A DNA stretch of 64,000 nucleotides from Lysobacter sp. TY2-98. GTDB lineage: Bacteria > Pseudomonadota > Gammaproteobacteria > Xanthomonadales > Xanthomonadaceae. The notes beneath the pieces were generated by a model. That model saw only the letters and a list, made by a program, of their open reading frames with translations, was not told the DNA's origin and made no database searches. Position numbers and translations under genes: made by a program. Numbering within the stretch: the first letter of the stretch is position 1; every line of letters starts with the position of its first letter. The DNA is taken from positions 3,056,001 through 3,120,000 of the forward strand of contig NZ_CP031413.1 in NCBI RefSeq assembly GCF_003367355.1. Reading direction: 5' to 3'. Shown here piece after piece: positions 8,900 to 18,386 of the stretch.

Positions 8900-9660
8900 G
8901 GCGTGGGCTCCGAATCGGGCTTGCAGGCGGCGCGGCGATAACGCGGGGGCAGGTCGCCGCCGGTGCAGTCCCACGGGCCCGACGGGGCGGTGGGTGCAGC
9001 GAAGACGACCGTCTTGCCATCGATCTGCGGCTTGGGGTCGCGCACGGTGATCTGGAAGGCGCAGCGGCCGTCCTGCAGGTGGCCGAAGTCGAGATTCGCG
9101 CCGTCGGCGACACCGGCTTCCTGCGCATCGTTCGGGCAACGGCCGAGTCGCTGATGCGCTTCGGTGACCTGCACTTCGATCGCTGCCGCGCGCATGTCGA
9201 CCTGCTGTGCGACCTTGGAACGCACGACGTAGTCGTTGTACGCCGGGATCGCGATCGCGGCGAGGATGCCGATCATCGGTACCGCCAGTACGCCGACGAC
9301 GATCAAGGCGATCAGGCACCCGGACATACCCTGCTTCTGCGGCGGCGCGGACCGGTAGGCAGTCGCGCCTGCACGCGCGGCGTGGGCGGAGTTGTAGCCA
9401 TTCGAGGCGCCTGCATACGGCGTGGCACCGACGCCAGCTGCGGGGCCCGGTGGCAACGGCGGCGGCAGGCTCGCATCGGGCTTCACCGACAACAGGTCGA
9501 GCTCGTCGGCAACCTGCGCAAGCGGTTGCCATTCGCGCAGGCCTTCGCGCCAGACGAGCGTGTCCTGTTGGATGCGTCGATCGCGGTAACGCGCGCGCAG
9601 TTCGTCAGCCGACAGCGGGCCGACGCGACCCTGTCCCGGGTCGTGATAGAACCAATCCAA
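8896..9660 (-). CDS. GYF_2 domain fused to a pilin-like transmembrane protein
   Basis: A 254-residue protein. It opens with a GYF_2 module (WFYHDPGQGRVGPLSADELR ... LVWREGLREWQPL, residues 3-48). A Pro/Gly/Ala-rich linker leads to one long hydrophobic helix (CLIALIVVGVLAVPMIGILAAIAIPAYNDY, split by a Pro). The segment AAIAIPAYNDYVVRSKVAQQV matches the N-terminal alpha helix of type IV pilins. A soluble part with four Cys (RCPND, GRCAF, PWDCTGG, RRAACK) follows. There is no prepilin peptidase site at an N-terminus, because the helix is internal. It may be a membrane sensor or an assembly factor that mimics pilin; function unknown. Translationally coupled to the GYF-RDD gene. Confidence 0.82.
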   Translation of the reverse strand: MDWFYHDPGQGRVGPLSADELRARYRDRRIQQDTLVWREGLREWQPLAQVADELDLLSVKPDASLPPPLPPGPAAGVGATPYAGASNGYNSAHAARAGATAYRSAPPQKQGMSGCLIALIVVGVLAVPMIGILAAIAIPAYNDYVVRSKVAQQVDMRAAAIEVQVTEAHQRLGRCPNDAQEAGVADGANLDFGHLQDGRCAFQITVRDPKPQIDGKTVVFAAPTAPSGPWDCTGGDLPPRYRRAACKPDSEPTP

Positions 9661-9702
9661 GGTATCCCCCGATACGTTCGCGGCCCTCCCCAGGGCCCGC
9701 GG

Positions 9703-10191
9703 CTAATGTACCGGTTCGGGCTCGTCGTCGAACATCTGCGTCTGCATCCAGGCGTACGCCGCCTCGCTGCCGGGCTGGTTGAACAGCACCATCAGCACGA
9801 CCCACTTGAGGTCGTCGAGATCGATCGCGTCCTGCTCCAGTGCGAGCGCACGATCGAGCACGAGCTCGCGCTGCCCGGCGTCGACGACGCCGTGCTGCTC
9901 GAGGAACATCAGGAACCCGCGCGACTCGGCGTCGAGCTTCTCAAGCTCGGGCCCCGCGTACACGCGCACCGGCCCATTGGCGCGCGCCGGCTGCGCGACG
10001 GGGCGCGCCCGCGCGAGTTCGTCGAGCCAGTCGAAGGCCTTGTTGATCTCCGCCGGCGAGAAGCCCGCTTCCGTCAGCTCGCCGAGCAGGGCGCTGCTCT
10101 GCAGGGCATCGGGTCCGCCCGGCAGGACGGTGTCGTCGTCGAGGACGTGTTCGAAGAGGTAGAGCAGTACGTCGAGGATGTTTTCTTTCAT
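9703..10191 (-). CDS. smg: Smg family protein (DUF494)
   Basis: A 162-residue acidic cytoplasmic protein of the Smg/DUF494 family. The conserved N-terminus is [20 protein letters not shown], and the C-terminus has the [23 protein letters not shown] segment typical of the family. Smg lies beside dprA in most gammaproteobacteria, but its role is not established. The start at 10191 has a GAGGGAC just upstream; an in-frame GTG at 10245 would add a basic extension not seen in the family. It sits 85 bp downstream of dprA on the same strand. Confidence 0.93.
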   Translation of the reverse strand: MKENILDVLLYLFEHVLDDDTVLPGGPDALQSSALLGELTEAGFSPAEINKAFDWLDELARARPVAQPARANGPVRVYAGPELEKLDAESRGFLMFLEQHGVVDAGQRELVLDRALALEQDAIDLDDLKWVVLMVLFNQPGSEAAYAWMQTQMFDDEPEPVH

Positions 10192-10276
10192 GTCCCTCGG
10201 CCTGCGTCGCCTGGGCGACGCGGTGGGTCCGGAACCCCTATGCACGGGACCCGCAGAGGCCGGTTCGCGGTGCCGC

Positions 10277-11398
10277 CTACGCGACCCGGAAGAACCGACC
10301 GTGCTGCTGGGCCACGCGACCCTCCAGCTCCATGACGAGCAGCATGGAGGACAGCCGGGAGGGCGTCAATCCGGTGCGCTCGATGAGCCGGTCCATATCC
10401 GTGGGGTCGAAGCCGAGCGTTTTCCACAACAGATCGTGGTCGGATCCCTGCGGATAGCCGTGGTCGCTGGGCGGCGATTCAGGGTCTGTGACCACGTCCG
10501 CATCGAGCGCGACGCGATGCGCGGCGGCCTGTGCCCCGGCAGCGTCACCGAGTGCCTCGATGACGTCGCCGGGCGATTGCACCAGGGTGGCGCCGTCGCG
10601 GATCAGCCGATGACAGCCCCGGGCCAGCGGATTGCGGATCGAGCCGGGGATGGCGAAGACCTCACGGCCCGCATCGGCGGCAAGGCGCGCGGTGATCATG
10701 GCGCCTGAGCGCTCCGCCGCCTCGACCACGACCGTGCCGAGGCACAGCGCGGCCAGCAGGCGGTTGCGGCTGGGGAAATGCTCCTTGCGCGGGCCGGTGC
10801 CGGGCAGGTGCTCGCTGACCAGCACCCCGCACTCGGCGATGCGCGCGTGCAGCGATGTGTTCGACCGCGGATAGACCACGTCGGGACCGGTGCCGAGGAC
10901 CGCGACCGTCGCGCCACCGACGTCTAGGGTGGCGACGTGTGCCGCCGCATCGATCCCCGCGGCCAGCCCGCTGCCGACGACGAAGCCGGCGCGCGCGAAC
11001 GCACGCGCGAATTCCGCCGCATGTTCGCGGCCGCCCGGCGTGGGGCCGCGGCTGCCGACCACCGCGATCGCCGGGCGCCACAGCAGCGACGCGTCGCCCG
11101 CAACGAACAGCGCGAGCGGTGGGCTGGCCGCGTTGCGCAGGGCGGGCGGATAGTCGGGATCGGTCCAGCCGACGATGCGCTGATGGGGTTCGGCGAGCCA
11201 CGCGCTGATCGCATCGAGCATGGACCCCTGCGGGCGTCGCAGCGTCGCGATCTGCGCCTCGCTCAAGCCGTGCGCTGTCCATCTTGCGGAGTCGGCGATT
11301 GCATGCGATGCCGTCGTCGCCGCTTCCAGCAGCGCACGCCGCGGCGCAAGGGGGCCGCCGGCGGCGACGAGGGTGGCGAGAGCGAGCGCGTCGTGCAT
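10277..11398 (-). CDS. dprA: DNA-processing protein DprA
   Basis: A 373-residue DprA/Smf protein. It protects incoming single-stranded DNA and loads RecA on it during natural transformation. The central Rossmann-like domain shows [58 protein letters not shown] and [22 protein letters not shown], all family hallmarks. An N-terminal SAM-like extension and a C-terminal winged-helix (DML1-like) domain ending in HGRFFRVA complete it. A strong terminator lies just upstream (11422-11447), so dprA is probably transcribed separately from the LysM gene. Confidence 0.96.
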   Translation of the reverse strand: MHDALALATLVAAGGPLAPRRALLEAATTASHAIADSARWTAHGLSEAQIATLRRPQGSMLDAISAWLAEPHQRIVGWTDPDYPPALRNAASPPLALFVAGDASLLWRPAIAVVGSRGPTPGGREHAAEFARAFARAGFVVGSGLAAGIDAAAHVATLDVGGATVAVLGTGPDVVYPRSNTSLHARIAECGVLVSEHLPGTGPRKEHFPSRNRLLAALCLGTVVVEAAERSGAMITARLAADAGREVFAIPGSIRNPLARGCHRLIRDGATLVQSPGDVIEALGDAAGAQAAAHRVALDADVVTDPESPPSDHGYPQGSDHDLLWKTLGFDPTDMDRLIERTGLTPSRLSSMLLVMELEGRVAQQHGRFFRVA

Positions 11399-11421
11399 CC
11401 CGCCAGCGTCGCCCTGAAACG

Positions 11422-11447
11422 ACGACGGCGCCCTCAGGCGCCGTCGT
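11422..11447 (-). terminator. Strong Rho-independent terminator after the LysM gene
   Basis: A perfect 11-bp inverted repeat (ACGACGGCGCC / GGCGCCGTCGT) with a 4-nt loop. On the minus strand it is followed by TTTCAGG. It lies 26 bp past the LysM gene stop and 23 bp before the dprA start, so it splits the two same-strand genes into separate transcripts. Confidence 0.8.
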
Positions 11448-11473
11448 GAACTGCTGTCGGAATTCTCCGAACG

Positions 11474-12610
11474 TTACTGCGTGGCGTCCGGATGCTTCAG
11501 TTCCTGACCGATCGCGGTCGGCCGGATGCCGTCCATGACCAGTGCGTAGCTGACCTTCTCGAAAGTGCGGAACACCATCACGTGGCTGGCGAACTCGTCC
11601 GGCAGGCGGACGTGATCACCGCGCGGGATGGTCTCTTCGCCGCGCTCGTCACCGACCAGCACGCGATCCGGCGTGAGGCTGCCGACGCGCCAGGTCGAGA
11701 AGACCGTGCCGTTGTCGATGCCGTCGCGCGAGCCGACCGACAGCGCGACGACGTCGCGCGGACCGCCATGGCTGACCTCGTCGGCCACCGCGAGCACCTG
11801 CGCGCGGCCGTACTCGAACTGCGCCTTCGGCGGGTGCGGGAAGAACTGCAGGTCGTACTCCTGCGCCGCGACCGGGATCAGGCGATCGCCGGCGCGCACT
11901 TCGCGGCCGACGCCATCGAGCACGAGCGTGGCGGTATCGACACCGCCACCGGCCGCGCGGCTGACCGTACCGGTCGCCAGCTGGCGCAGCTCGTAGCCGA
12001 GCAGCTCGCTGCCCTTGTCCGGCAGCACCGCCGACGTCCAGTAGTTCTCGAAGTCGATCAGATGATCGCCGCGGAAATCCAGGTCGTCCTTGTGCATCAG
12101 GTCGCAGCAGACGGTGCGGTCGAGGTGCGTGTAACGCACGGTCGGACGCACGACGGCCCAGCGCTGGCCCGGCTGCGCGTCGACACCGCGGATGTAGACG
12201 ACCTGCTTGCCGACGGCGCGCAGATGGTCTTCCTCGATGCCCACCACGTAGGGCATGCCCTCGACGCTGTCGACGACGCGCAGGTTCTTGAGGAACGGTT
12301 CGACCTCGGCCAGCGGCACGCCGGTGATCGGCGCATCGGTGCGCGCGCCCGGCTGGACGGCGACACGGTCGAGATAGGCGAGCGAGATCACGTCACCCGG
12401 ATAGATCAGGTGCGGATTGCGGATCTGCGGATTCGCCTGCCAGATCTCCGGCCACAGCCAGGGCTTCGCGAGGAAGCGACCCGCAATGTCCCACAGCGTG
12501 TCGCCACGCTTGACGGTGTAGGTGTCCGGATGGTCCGCCGATACAGCTGCGGCGGCAACGGTCAGCAGCGCGGCGGCAGCGACCGCGCGGAAGTTCTTCA
12601 TCATGGCCAT
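11474..12610 (-). CDS. LysM peptidoglycan-binding exported protein
   Basis: A 378-residue exported protein. A signal peptide (MAMMKNFRAVAAAALLTVAAAAVSA) is followed at once by one LysM domain (TYTVKRGDTLWDIAGRF ... PQIRNPHLIYPGDVI, about residues 30-78). LysM binds N-acetylglucosamine in peptidoglycan. The remaining ~290 residues are a beta-rich periplasmic region of unknown role, without a recognisable catalytic motif. The gene lies next to dprA and divergent from def; this order is widely conserved, which suggests an envelope housekeeping role. ATGs at 12604 and 12601 are possible alternative starts. Confidence 0.88.
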   Translation of the reverse strand: MAMMKNFRAVAAAALLTVAAAAVSADHPDTYTVKRGDTLWDIAGRFLAKPWLWPEIWQANPQIRNPHLIYPGDVISLAYLDRVAVQPGARTDAPITGVPLAEVEPFLKNLRVVDSVEGMPYVVGIEEDHLRAVGKQVVYIRGVDAQPGQRWAVVRPTVRYTHLDRTVCCDLMHKDDLDFRGDHLIDFENYWTSAVLPDKGSELLGYELRQLATGTVSRAAGGGVDTATLVLDGVGREVRAGDRLIPVAAQEYDLQFFPHPPKAQFEYGRAQVLAVADEVSHGGPRDVVALSVGSRDGIDNGTVFSTWRVGSLTPDRVLVGDERGEETIPRGDHVRLPDEFASHVMVFRTFEKVSYALVMDGIRPTAIGQELKHPDATQ

Positions 12611-12661
12611 GGACCTGATTCCCCAGCAGGCGGAGCAGCCCCTTCCTTGAAGGGCGCTGGC

Positions 12662-12712
12662 ACTATAGCCCACGCCGCCGCGACGGATGCAATGCCCGCG
12701 GAGCGGTAGAAT
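12662..12712. promoter_or_regulatory. Divergent promoters for the LysM gene and def
   Basis: The 204-bp gap between the two divergent genes holds two back-to-back -10-like hexamers. On the minus strand TATAGT (12662-12667) is preceded by TTGCAT 19 bp upstream. On the plus strand TAGAAT (12707-12712) would start a def transcript near 12719 with a leader of about 95 nt. The -35 elements are weak, so the assignment rests mainly on the -10 matches. Confidence 0.4.
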
Positions 12713-12814
12713 GGCGTCCCGTCCTGCGGTTGTGACGGTGACCCCCATTTCCCGCGCGTCGACACACGACTGCGCTGCGTCGCCCGAACCGCCGGCGACG
12801 CCCCGGACTCCGCC

Positions 12815-13321
12815 ATGGCCCTTCTCGAAATCCTCGAATTCCCCGATCCCCGCCTGCGCACGGTCGCCAAGCCCGTCGAGCCGGCCGAGGTCACCTCGCC
12901 TGCGTTCCAGAAGCGTCTCGACGACATGTTCGAGACGATGTACGAGGCGCCCGGCATCGGCCTGGCCGCCAGCCAGGTCGACGTCCACCAGCGCTTCATG
13001 GTCATCGACCTGTCCGAAGACCGCTCGGCGCCGCTGGTGTTCGTGAACCCGGAAATCCTGGAGCGCGACGGCGAGCAGGTCTATCAGGAAGGCTGCCTGT
13101 CGGTGCCGGACATCTTTGCCGACGTGACGCGCGCCAACTGGATCAAGGTGCGGGCGATCGGCCGCGACGGCCAGCCGTTCGAGATGGAAACCGACGGCCT
13201 GCTCGCGGTCTGCATCCAGCACGAGATGGACCACCTCGCCGGCAAGCTGTTCGTCGACTACCTCTCGCCGCTCAAGCGCGAGATGGTGCGCAAGAAGCTG
13301 GCCAAGCGTAAGCGCGCCTGA
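12815..13321 (+). CDS. def: Peptide deformylase
   Basis: A 168-residue type 1 peptide deformylase, an iron/zinc enzyme that removes the N-formyl group from new polypeptides. All three motifs are present: GIGLAASQ (residues 47-54), EGCLSVP with metal ligand Cys94, and QHEMDH with ligands His136 and His140 and catalytic Glu137. Length is typical. It heads a def-fmt-rsmB cluster in which the next gene supplies the formyl group that this enzyme removes. Confidence 0.97.
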   Translation: MALLEILEFPDPRLRTVAKPVEPAEVTSPAFQKRLDDMFETMYEAPGIGLAASQVDVHQRFMVIDLSEDRSAPLVFVNPEILERDGEQVYQEGCLSVPDIFADVTRANWIKVRAIGRDGQPFEMETDGLLAVCIQHEMDHLAGKLFVDYLSPLKREMVRKKLAKRKRA

Positions 13322-13447
13322 GAGCGTGGCGCGGCATCGGTCGCGCCCGCCGAGTTGCATGACCGACATACGAGACGCCGCGATCGTGGCGGCTCCGTCG
13401 CAGCGCGGTCGTTATCCTCCGCCGTCCCCCCTATTGCCACGACCCGC

Positions 13448-14368
13448 ATGAGAATCGTCTTCGCCGGCACGCCCGAGTTCGCCGTTCCCGCCCTGCGCGC
13501 CGCCGCGCAGCGCGGTGAGGTGGTCGCCGTCTATACGCAGCCGGACCGTCCGGCGGGTCGCGGCCGCGAGCTGACGCCGTCGCCGGTCAAGAAAGAAGCG
13601 CTGCTGCGCGGCATTCCGGTGCTGCAGCCGGAGAACTTCAAAGCGGCGGTCTCGAAGGACGCGCTGCGCGCACTGCAGCCCGACGTGATGATCGTGGTCG
13701 CCTACGGCCTGATCCTGCCGCAGTCGGTACTCGACATCCCCCAGTACGGATGCTGGAACGTGCACGGGTCGCTGCTTCCACGCTGGCGCGGCGCCGCGCC
13801 GATCCAGCGCGCCATCGAAGCGGGTGACAGCGAAACCGGCGTCTGCCTGATGCAGATGGAAAGGGGTCTCGACACCGGCCCGGTGCTGCTTTCGCAGTCG
13901 ATCCTGATCGGCGCCGATGAGACCGGCGGCCAGCTGCACGATCGTCTTGCCGAGCTCGGTGCGCAGGTGCTGCGCGACGGGCTCGGTCTGCTGCGCGCGG
14001 GCATGCGGCCGGTGCCGCAGCCGCAGCCGGAGGTCGGCGTCACCTACGCGCACAAGCTCGACAAGAGCGAAGCGAAGCTCGACTGGTCGCAGCCGGCGCA
14101 ACTGCTCGCGAACAAGGTGCGCGCGTTCAATCCGTGGCCGATGGCCGAAGCGACGATCGCCGGCGAGCGCGTACGCCTGCACGGTGCGGTCGCGCTTTCC
14201 GAATCGACCTCCGCCGCACCGGGCACGCTGTTGCGCGCAGGACGCGAGGGTCTCGACATCGCCTCGGGTGACGGCGTGCTCCGCGTGCGCGTGCTGCAGC
14301 GCGAAGGTGGACGTGCGATCACCGCGGCCGATTTCCTCAACGCCCGCCAGGATCTGCGCGTCGCCTGA
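13448..14368 (+). CDS. fmt: Methionyl-tRNA formyltransferase
   Basis: A 306-residue enzyme that transfers the formyl group of 10-formyl-THF to initiator Met-tRNA. The N-terminus [16 protein letters not shown] is canonical and fixes the start at 13448; in-frame upstream sequence has no such match. The catalytic region shows [36 protein letters not shown] (Asn-His, with Asp in [11 protein letters not shown]) and the C-terminal OB-like domain with FNPWPMA. It is followed by rsmB after 9 bp. Confidence 0.97.
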   Translation: MRIVFAGTPEFAVPALRAAAQRGEVVAVYTQPDRPAGRGRELTPSPVKKEALLRGIPVLQPENFKAAVSKDALRALQPDVMIVVAYGLILPQSVLDIPQYGCWNVHGSLLPRWRGAAPIQRAIEAGDSETGVCLMQMERGLDTGPVLLSQSILIGADETGGQLHDRLAELGAQVLRDGLGLLRAGMRPVPQPQPEVGVTYAHKLDKSEAKLDWSQPAQLLANKVRAFNPWPMAEATIAGERVRLHGAVALSESTSAAPGTLLRAGREGLDIASGDGVLRVRVLQREGGRAITAADFLNARQDLRVA

Positions 14369-14377
14369 CGCGCGTCC

Positions 14378-15703
14378 ATGGCCGCACGCGACACCGTTTC
14401 CAAGAACGCGCCGGGCGTCGCGCCGCGCCTCGCCGCCGCACGCGTGCTCGATGCGGTGCTGCATCGGCATCGTTCGCTGCGTGCCGAACTGGGTCCCGCG
14501 CTGTCGACCCTCGCGGATCCTCGCGACCGCGCCCTGACCGAAGCGATCGTGCTCGCCGTGCTGCGCGCGCCGTCGCGTTATGGCGCCGCGCTCGATGCGT
14601 GGATGCCGAAACCGCTTCCGCGCCGCGACAGTGCGGTGCGCGCGCTGCTGATGGTCGGCCTGGCGCAGCTCGACCCGCTCGCGCTGCCGGCGCACGCGGC
14701 GGTCGCGGCGACGGTCGACGCCATGCGCGCGAGCGGGCAGGCGCATCGCGCGGGTCTCACCAACGCTCTTTTGCGACGCGCACAACGCGATGGCATCCCG
14801 ACGGGCGATCCACGCGCGCACTGGCCGGACTGGCTGCGCACGCGCATCGAAGCGGACTGGCCGCACGACGTCGACGCGCTCTTCGACGCCAGCGCACAGA
14901 TGCCGCCGATGTGGCTGCGTGTGAATCGTCAACGCATGGCGCGCGACGACTACCTCGCGCAACTCGCCGTGCTCGACATCGAAGCACTCGCGGACGAGGT
15001 GTTGCCGAATGCGTTGCGTCTGGCGCACGCGGTGCCCGTGGCGACGCTGCCGGGTTTCGATGCGGGCGTCGTCACCGTGCAGGACGCGTCCGCGCAGGCC
15101 GTCGCCGATGCACTCGCGCCGCCACCGGGCGCACGCGTGCTCGATGCCTGCGCCGCGCCGGGCGGCAAGACCACGCATTTGCTCGAGCGCGACGCCTCGC
15201 TCTCGGTCACCGCCCTCGATGTCGATGAGAAACGGCTGGCGCAGGTCGACAAGGCGATGCAGCGCCTCGGTTTCGACGGGCGCGCGCGCCTGATCAGCGC
15301 GGATGCGTCCGACGTCTCGGCGTGGTGGGACGGCGCGCCGTTCGATGCGGTGCTGCTCGACGCGCCGTGTTCGGCCACCGGCATCGTGCGACGCCAGCCC
15401 GACGTCGTTCTGCATCGTCGTGAGAGCGATCTCGACGCCTTGGTGGCGTTGCAGGCGAGGCTGCTCGACGCTTTGTGGACCACCGTCGCGCCCGGCGGAA
15501 CGATGTTGTACGCGACGTGCTCGATCCTGCGCGACGAGAACGAACGTCAGGTCGAGGCATTCCTGAAGCGCGCACCCGATGCCATCGCCGAGCCGCTGGA
15601 CGCGCGCTTCGGCCGCGAGAGCGGTGCAGGCCGCCAGGTGCTGCCCGGCGAGCGTGGTCGCGACGGATTCTTCTACGCGCGCCTCGCCAAGCGCGCCGCC
15701 TGA
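14378..15703 (+). CDS. rsmB: 16S rRNA (cytosine-967-C5)-methyltransferase
   Basis: A 441-residue RsmB. The NusB-like RNA-binding N-terminus ([20 protein letters not shown] ... VGLAQLDPL) precedes an SAM-dependent methyltransferase domain. Motifs seen: SAM-binding [31 protein letters not shown] with the product-release Cys of motif IV, and YATCSI with the catalytic Cys of motif VI. Product is m5C967 in the small subunit rRNA. Third gene of the def-fmt-rsmB cluster. Confidence 0.96.
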   Translation: MAARDTVSKNAPGVAPRLAAARVLDAVLHRHRSLRAELGPALSTLADPRDRALTEAIVLAVLRAPSRYGAALDAWMPKPLPRRDSAVRALLMVGLAQLDPLALPAHAAVAATVDAMRASGQAHRAGLTNALLRRAQRDGIPTGDPRAHWPDWLRTRIEADWPHDVDALFDASAQMPPMWLRVNRQRMARDDYLAQLAVLDIEALADEVLPNALRLAHAVPVATLPGFDAGVVTVQDASAQAVADALAPPPGARVLDACAAPGGKTTHLLERDASLSVTALDVDEKRLAQVDKAMQRLGFDGRARLISADASDVSAWWDGAPFDAVLLDAPCSATGIVRRQPDVVLHRRESDLDALVALQARLLDALWTTVAPGGTMLYATCSILRDENERQVEAFLKRAPDAIAEPLDARFGRESGAGRQVLPGERGRDGFFYARLAKRAA

Positions 15704-15737
15704 CGGCGCGATGCGGCGTCGCCCGTATCATCGCCCG

Positions 15738-17399
15738 ATGCTCAAGGCTGCCGAATCCCGCGAACGCTGGCTGTTCTGGCTCGTCGCCCTGCTCGTGCTC
15801 GGCGCGGGGCTCGGCCTGCGCGACCCGTGGCCTGCCGACGAACCACGTTTCGCGCTGGTCGCGAAGCAGATGGTGGACAGCCACCAGTGGTTGTTCCCGA
15901 TGCGCGGCAACGAGCTCTATGCCGACAAGCCGCCGCTTTTCATGTGGCTGCAGGCGGTCGCGCTGACGCTGGTCGGCAACCTGCGCGTCGCGTTCCTGCT
16001 GCCGTCGTTGCTCGCCTCGCTCGGCACGTTGGCGCTCGTGCGCGATCTTGGTGCGCGCCTGTACGACCGTCGCGCCGGCGCCTGCGCCGCGTGGGCGCTG
16101 CTCTTCACCTTCGCCTTCACCTTCCAGGCGCGGCGCGCGCAGATCGATCCGCTCCTCGTGTTCTGGGTGACGCTGTCGATGTACGGCCTGATGCGCCACC
16201 TCGTGCGCGGACCCGACCTGCGCATGTGGTACCTCGGCTGGTTCGCCGCGGGACTCGGCGTCATCACCAAGGGCGTCGGCGTGATCGCGCTGCTGGTGCT
16301 GATCCCCGCCGCGGTGCTGCATGCGCGCGGCTGGCTGCAGGTCGGCGCGCAGGGCTGGCGACGTCCGGCGACATGGCTCGGCCCGCTGCTGTTGCTGTTG
16401 CCGATCGCGCTGTGGCTCGCACCGATGCTGTGGACGGTCGAGCACAGTCAGGATCCCGCGCTGCGCGACTACACCGATAACATCCTGTTGCGCCAGACCG
16501 CCAAGCGTTACGCCGATCCGTGGCATCACCGCCAGCCGATCTGGTACTTCCTCGTCGTCATCCTCACGCAGTGGTTGCCGGCGCTGCTCGCCCTGCCGTG
16601 GATGTGGCGCGGCTGGCGCGATGCACTGCGCGCGCGCGACGGCCGGCTCGCGCTGCTGCTCGCCTGGGTCGCGCTCGTCGTCGTGTTCTTCAGCCTCAGC
16701 GCGGGCAAGCGCGAGGTCTACATCCTGCCGGCCTTGCCGATGTTCTGCGTCGCGCTGGGTGCGTGGCTGCCCGACGCGATCGAGCACACGAACGCACGCC
16801 GCTTCGCGTTCGCGCTTGCGACTGCGCTGGTGGTCGCCGTGGGCGTCGCTGGCGCACTGGTCGTGTTCGGGCATCCGGGCTTCGAGCAACGTCTCGACGA
16901 AGCGCGCGGTCTCGTTGGCGGGGCGGATGCGCTCGGCTGGGTGATGCTTGCGGTCGCGATGTGGGGGATCGCGATGCTTCTCGCCTTCGGCGTGCGACGT
17001 GGTGTCACCGCGCTGCTCGGCACTCTCACCGGGCTGTGGCTGCTGGTCGGCCTCGCTGCGCAGCCCTTGCTCAACGACGCCAGTTCCGCCCGCGGCCTCA
17101 TGCAGCGCGCCGCGGCGTCGATGCGGCCCAGCGACGAACTCGCGCTGGTCGCGTGGAAGGAGCAGAACCTGCTGATGGCCGACCGTCCCGCGCGCACGTT
17201 CGGCTTCACCCGTGATGTCGCGGGGCAATTGCACGACGCGCTCGCGTGGCAGCACCTCGACCCGACGCGGCGCTGGATCCTGATGGAAGACGACGCGCTC
17301 GTTCCCTGCATCGATCGCCGGCACGCGATTTTCGTCGGCCACAGCAACCGTCGCGAGTGGTGGCTGGTGCCGGCGTCCGCGCAGGACTGCCTGCGGTGA
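15738..17399 (+). CDS. GT39-type (ArnT/PMT family) glycosyltransferase
   Basis: A 553-residue polytopic membrane protein with about ten hydrophobic helices. The N-terminal loop has the GT-C signature LRDPWPADEPRFALVAKQM, with the acidic Asp-Glu pair expected in the first periplasmic loop, followed by NELYADKPPLFMWLQA. Family members move sugars such as 4-amino-arabinose or mannose from undecaprenyl-phosphate to lipid A, proteins or glycans in the periplasm. The ArnT-like layout suggests lipid A or LPS decoration, but the substrate is not determinable here. TATCAT ends six bases before the ATG, which would give a nearly leaderless transcript. It overlaps the next gene by four bases. Confidence 0.86.
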   Translation: MLKAAESRERWLFWLVALLVLGAGLGLRDPWPADEPRFALVAKQMVDSHQWLFPMRGNELYADKPPLFMWLQAVALTLVGNLRVAFLLPSLLASLGTLALVRDLGARLYDRRAGACAAWALLFTFAFTFQARRAQIDPLLVFWVTLSMYGLMRHLVRGPDLRMWYLGWFAAGLGVITKGVGVIALLVLIPAAVLHARGWLQVGAQGWRRPATWLGPLLLLLPIALWLAPMLWTVEHSQDPALRDYTDNILLRQTAKRYADPWHHRQPIWYFLVVILTQWLPALLALPWMWRGWRDALRARDGRLALLLAWVALVVVFFSLSAGKREVYILPALPMFCVALGAWLPDAIEHTNARRFAFALATALVVAVGVAGALVVFGHPGFEQRLDEARGLVGGADALGWVMLAVAMWGIAMLLAFGVRRGVTALLGTLTGLWLLVGLAAQPLLNDASSARGLMQRAAASMRPSDELALVAWKEQNLLMADRPARTFGFTRDVAGQLHDALAWQHLDPTRRWILMEDDALVPCIDRRHAIFVGHSNRREWWLVPASAQDCLR

Positions 17400-18373
17400 C
17401 GACGGGCACGCCGTGGCTGAGCGTGCTGATCCCGGCGCGCAACGTCGCGCGCTGGTTGCCGGAGTCGCTGGATTCGATCCTGTCGCAGGCCGATGCAGGC
17501 GTCGAACTCGTACTGCTGGACGATGCATCGACCGACGACACCGGCCGGATCGCGCGTGACTACGCGACACGCGATCCGCGCATTCGCGCGCTGCACAACG
17601 CGACGGCCGTTGGTGTCGCGACGGGGCGCAATCGGCTGCTCGACGAAGCACGCGGTGACTACTGCTGGTTCGTGGATTCGGACGACGCGCTCGCGCGGGG
17701 CGCCATCGCCGCCTTGCGCGCGGTCGTCACGACATCGGCGCCGGATCTCGTCCTTTGCGATTACCGCACGCTGCACGCATCGGGTGGCCTCCATCCCGGC
17801 GACTGGCGCCGCCGCAGCACGTTCGAGGGTGGTGCCAACCAACTCGCCACGCCGGAATCGCGCTTGACCGGCCTGCTGCTCGCGGGCCAGCTGCACGTGT
17901 GGTCGAAGATCGCGACGCGGGCGTGCTGGTCACGCATCCGATTCGACGACGGCCGCGTGTTCGAGGACGTGGCGCCCAGTCTCGACCTGGCGATCTACGC
18001 CTCGACCACTCTGCGTGCGCCGCTGGGCTGGGTGCGCTACCGCCAGCGCGACAGCAGCCTGGTGCACACGATCGACGCGCGCACGCTGCACGACCGGCTG
18101 CACTCGCTCGACCAGGTCGCCGAGCGCACTGCGCAGGCACAGACGCGCGAGCTCATGCTCGCATCCGCCTATTACCGGGCGCGCGGATTCGCCTGGCTGG
18201 CCCGTCGCCTCGACGAAAGCGCGGCCGACGCATCCTTGCGGGACGCGGCCCGTCGTGCGTTCGATCGTCACTTTCCCGATCGCGGCGCCGGCATGCTCAC
18301 GGCATGCCGCGTGCGCGGATGGCACCTGCGCGCACGACGCCTCGCCCGTGATCTTGCGCCGCTGCGCAGTTAG
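17396..18373 (+). CDS. Family 2 glycosyltransferase
   Basis: A 325-residue GT-A glycosyltransferase. Residues 5-110 show the GT2 nucleotide-sugar fold: LSVLIPARNVARWLPESLDS, VLLDDASTDDT, and the metal-binding WFVDSDDALARG (DxD-type). The ~200-residue C-terminal part is cytoplasmic, without membrane helices. The start is GTG at 17396, inside a GTGA overlap with the upstream stop; no ATG exists close by. It is coupled to the GT39 gene and so likely acts in the same surface-glycan pathway. Donor and acceptor unknown. Confidence 0.85.
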   Translation: MTTGTPWLSVLIPARNVARWLPESLDSILSQADAGVELVLLDDASTDDTGRIARDYATRDPRIRALHNATAVGVATGRNRLLDEARGDYCWFVDSDDALARGAIAALRAVVTTSAPDLVLCDYRTLHASGGLHPGDWRRRSTFEGGANQLATPESRLTGLLLAGQLHVWSKIATRACWSRIRFDDGRVFEDVAPSLDLAIYASTTLRAPLGWVRYRQRDSSLVHTIDARTLHDRLHSLDQVAERTAQAQTRELMLASAYYRARGFAWLARRLDESAADASLRDAARRAFDRHFPDRGAGMLTACRVRGWHLRARRLARDLAPLRS

Positions 18374-18386
18374 ACGCGCCCCTCGC

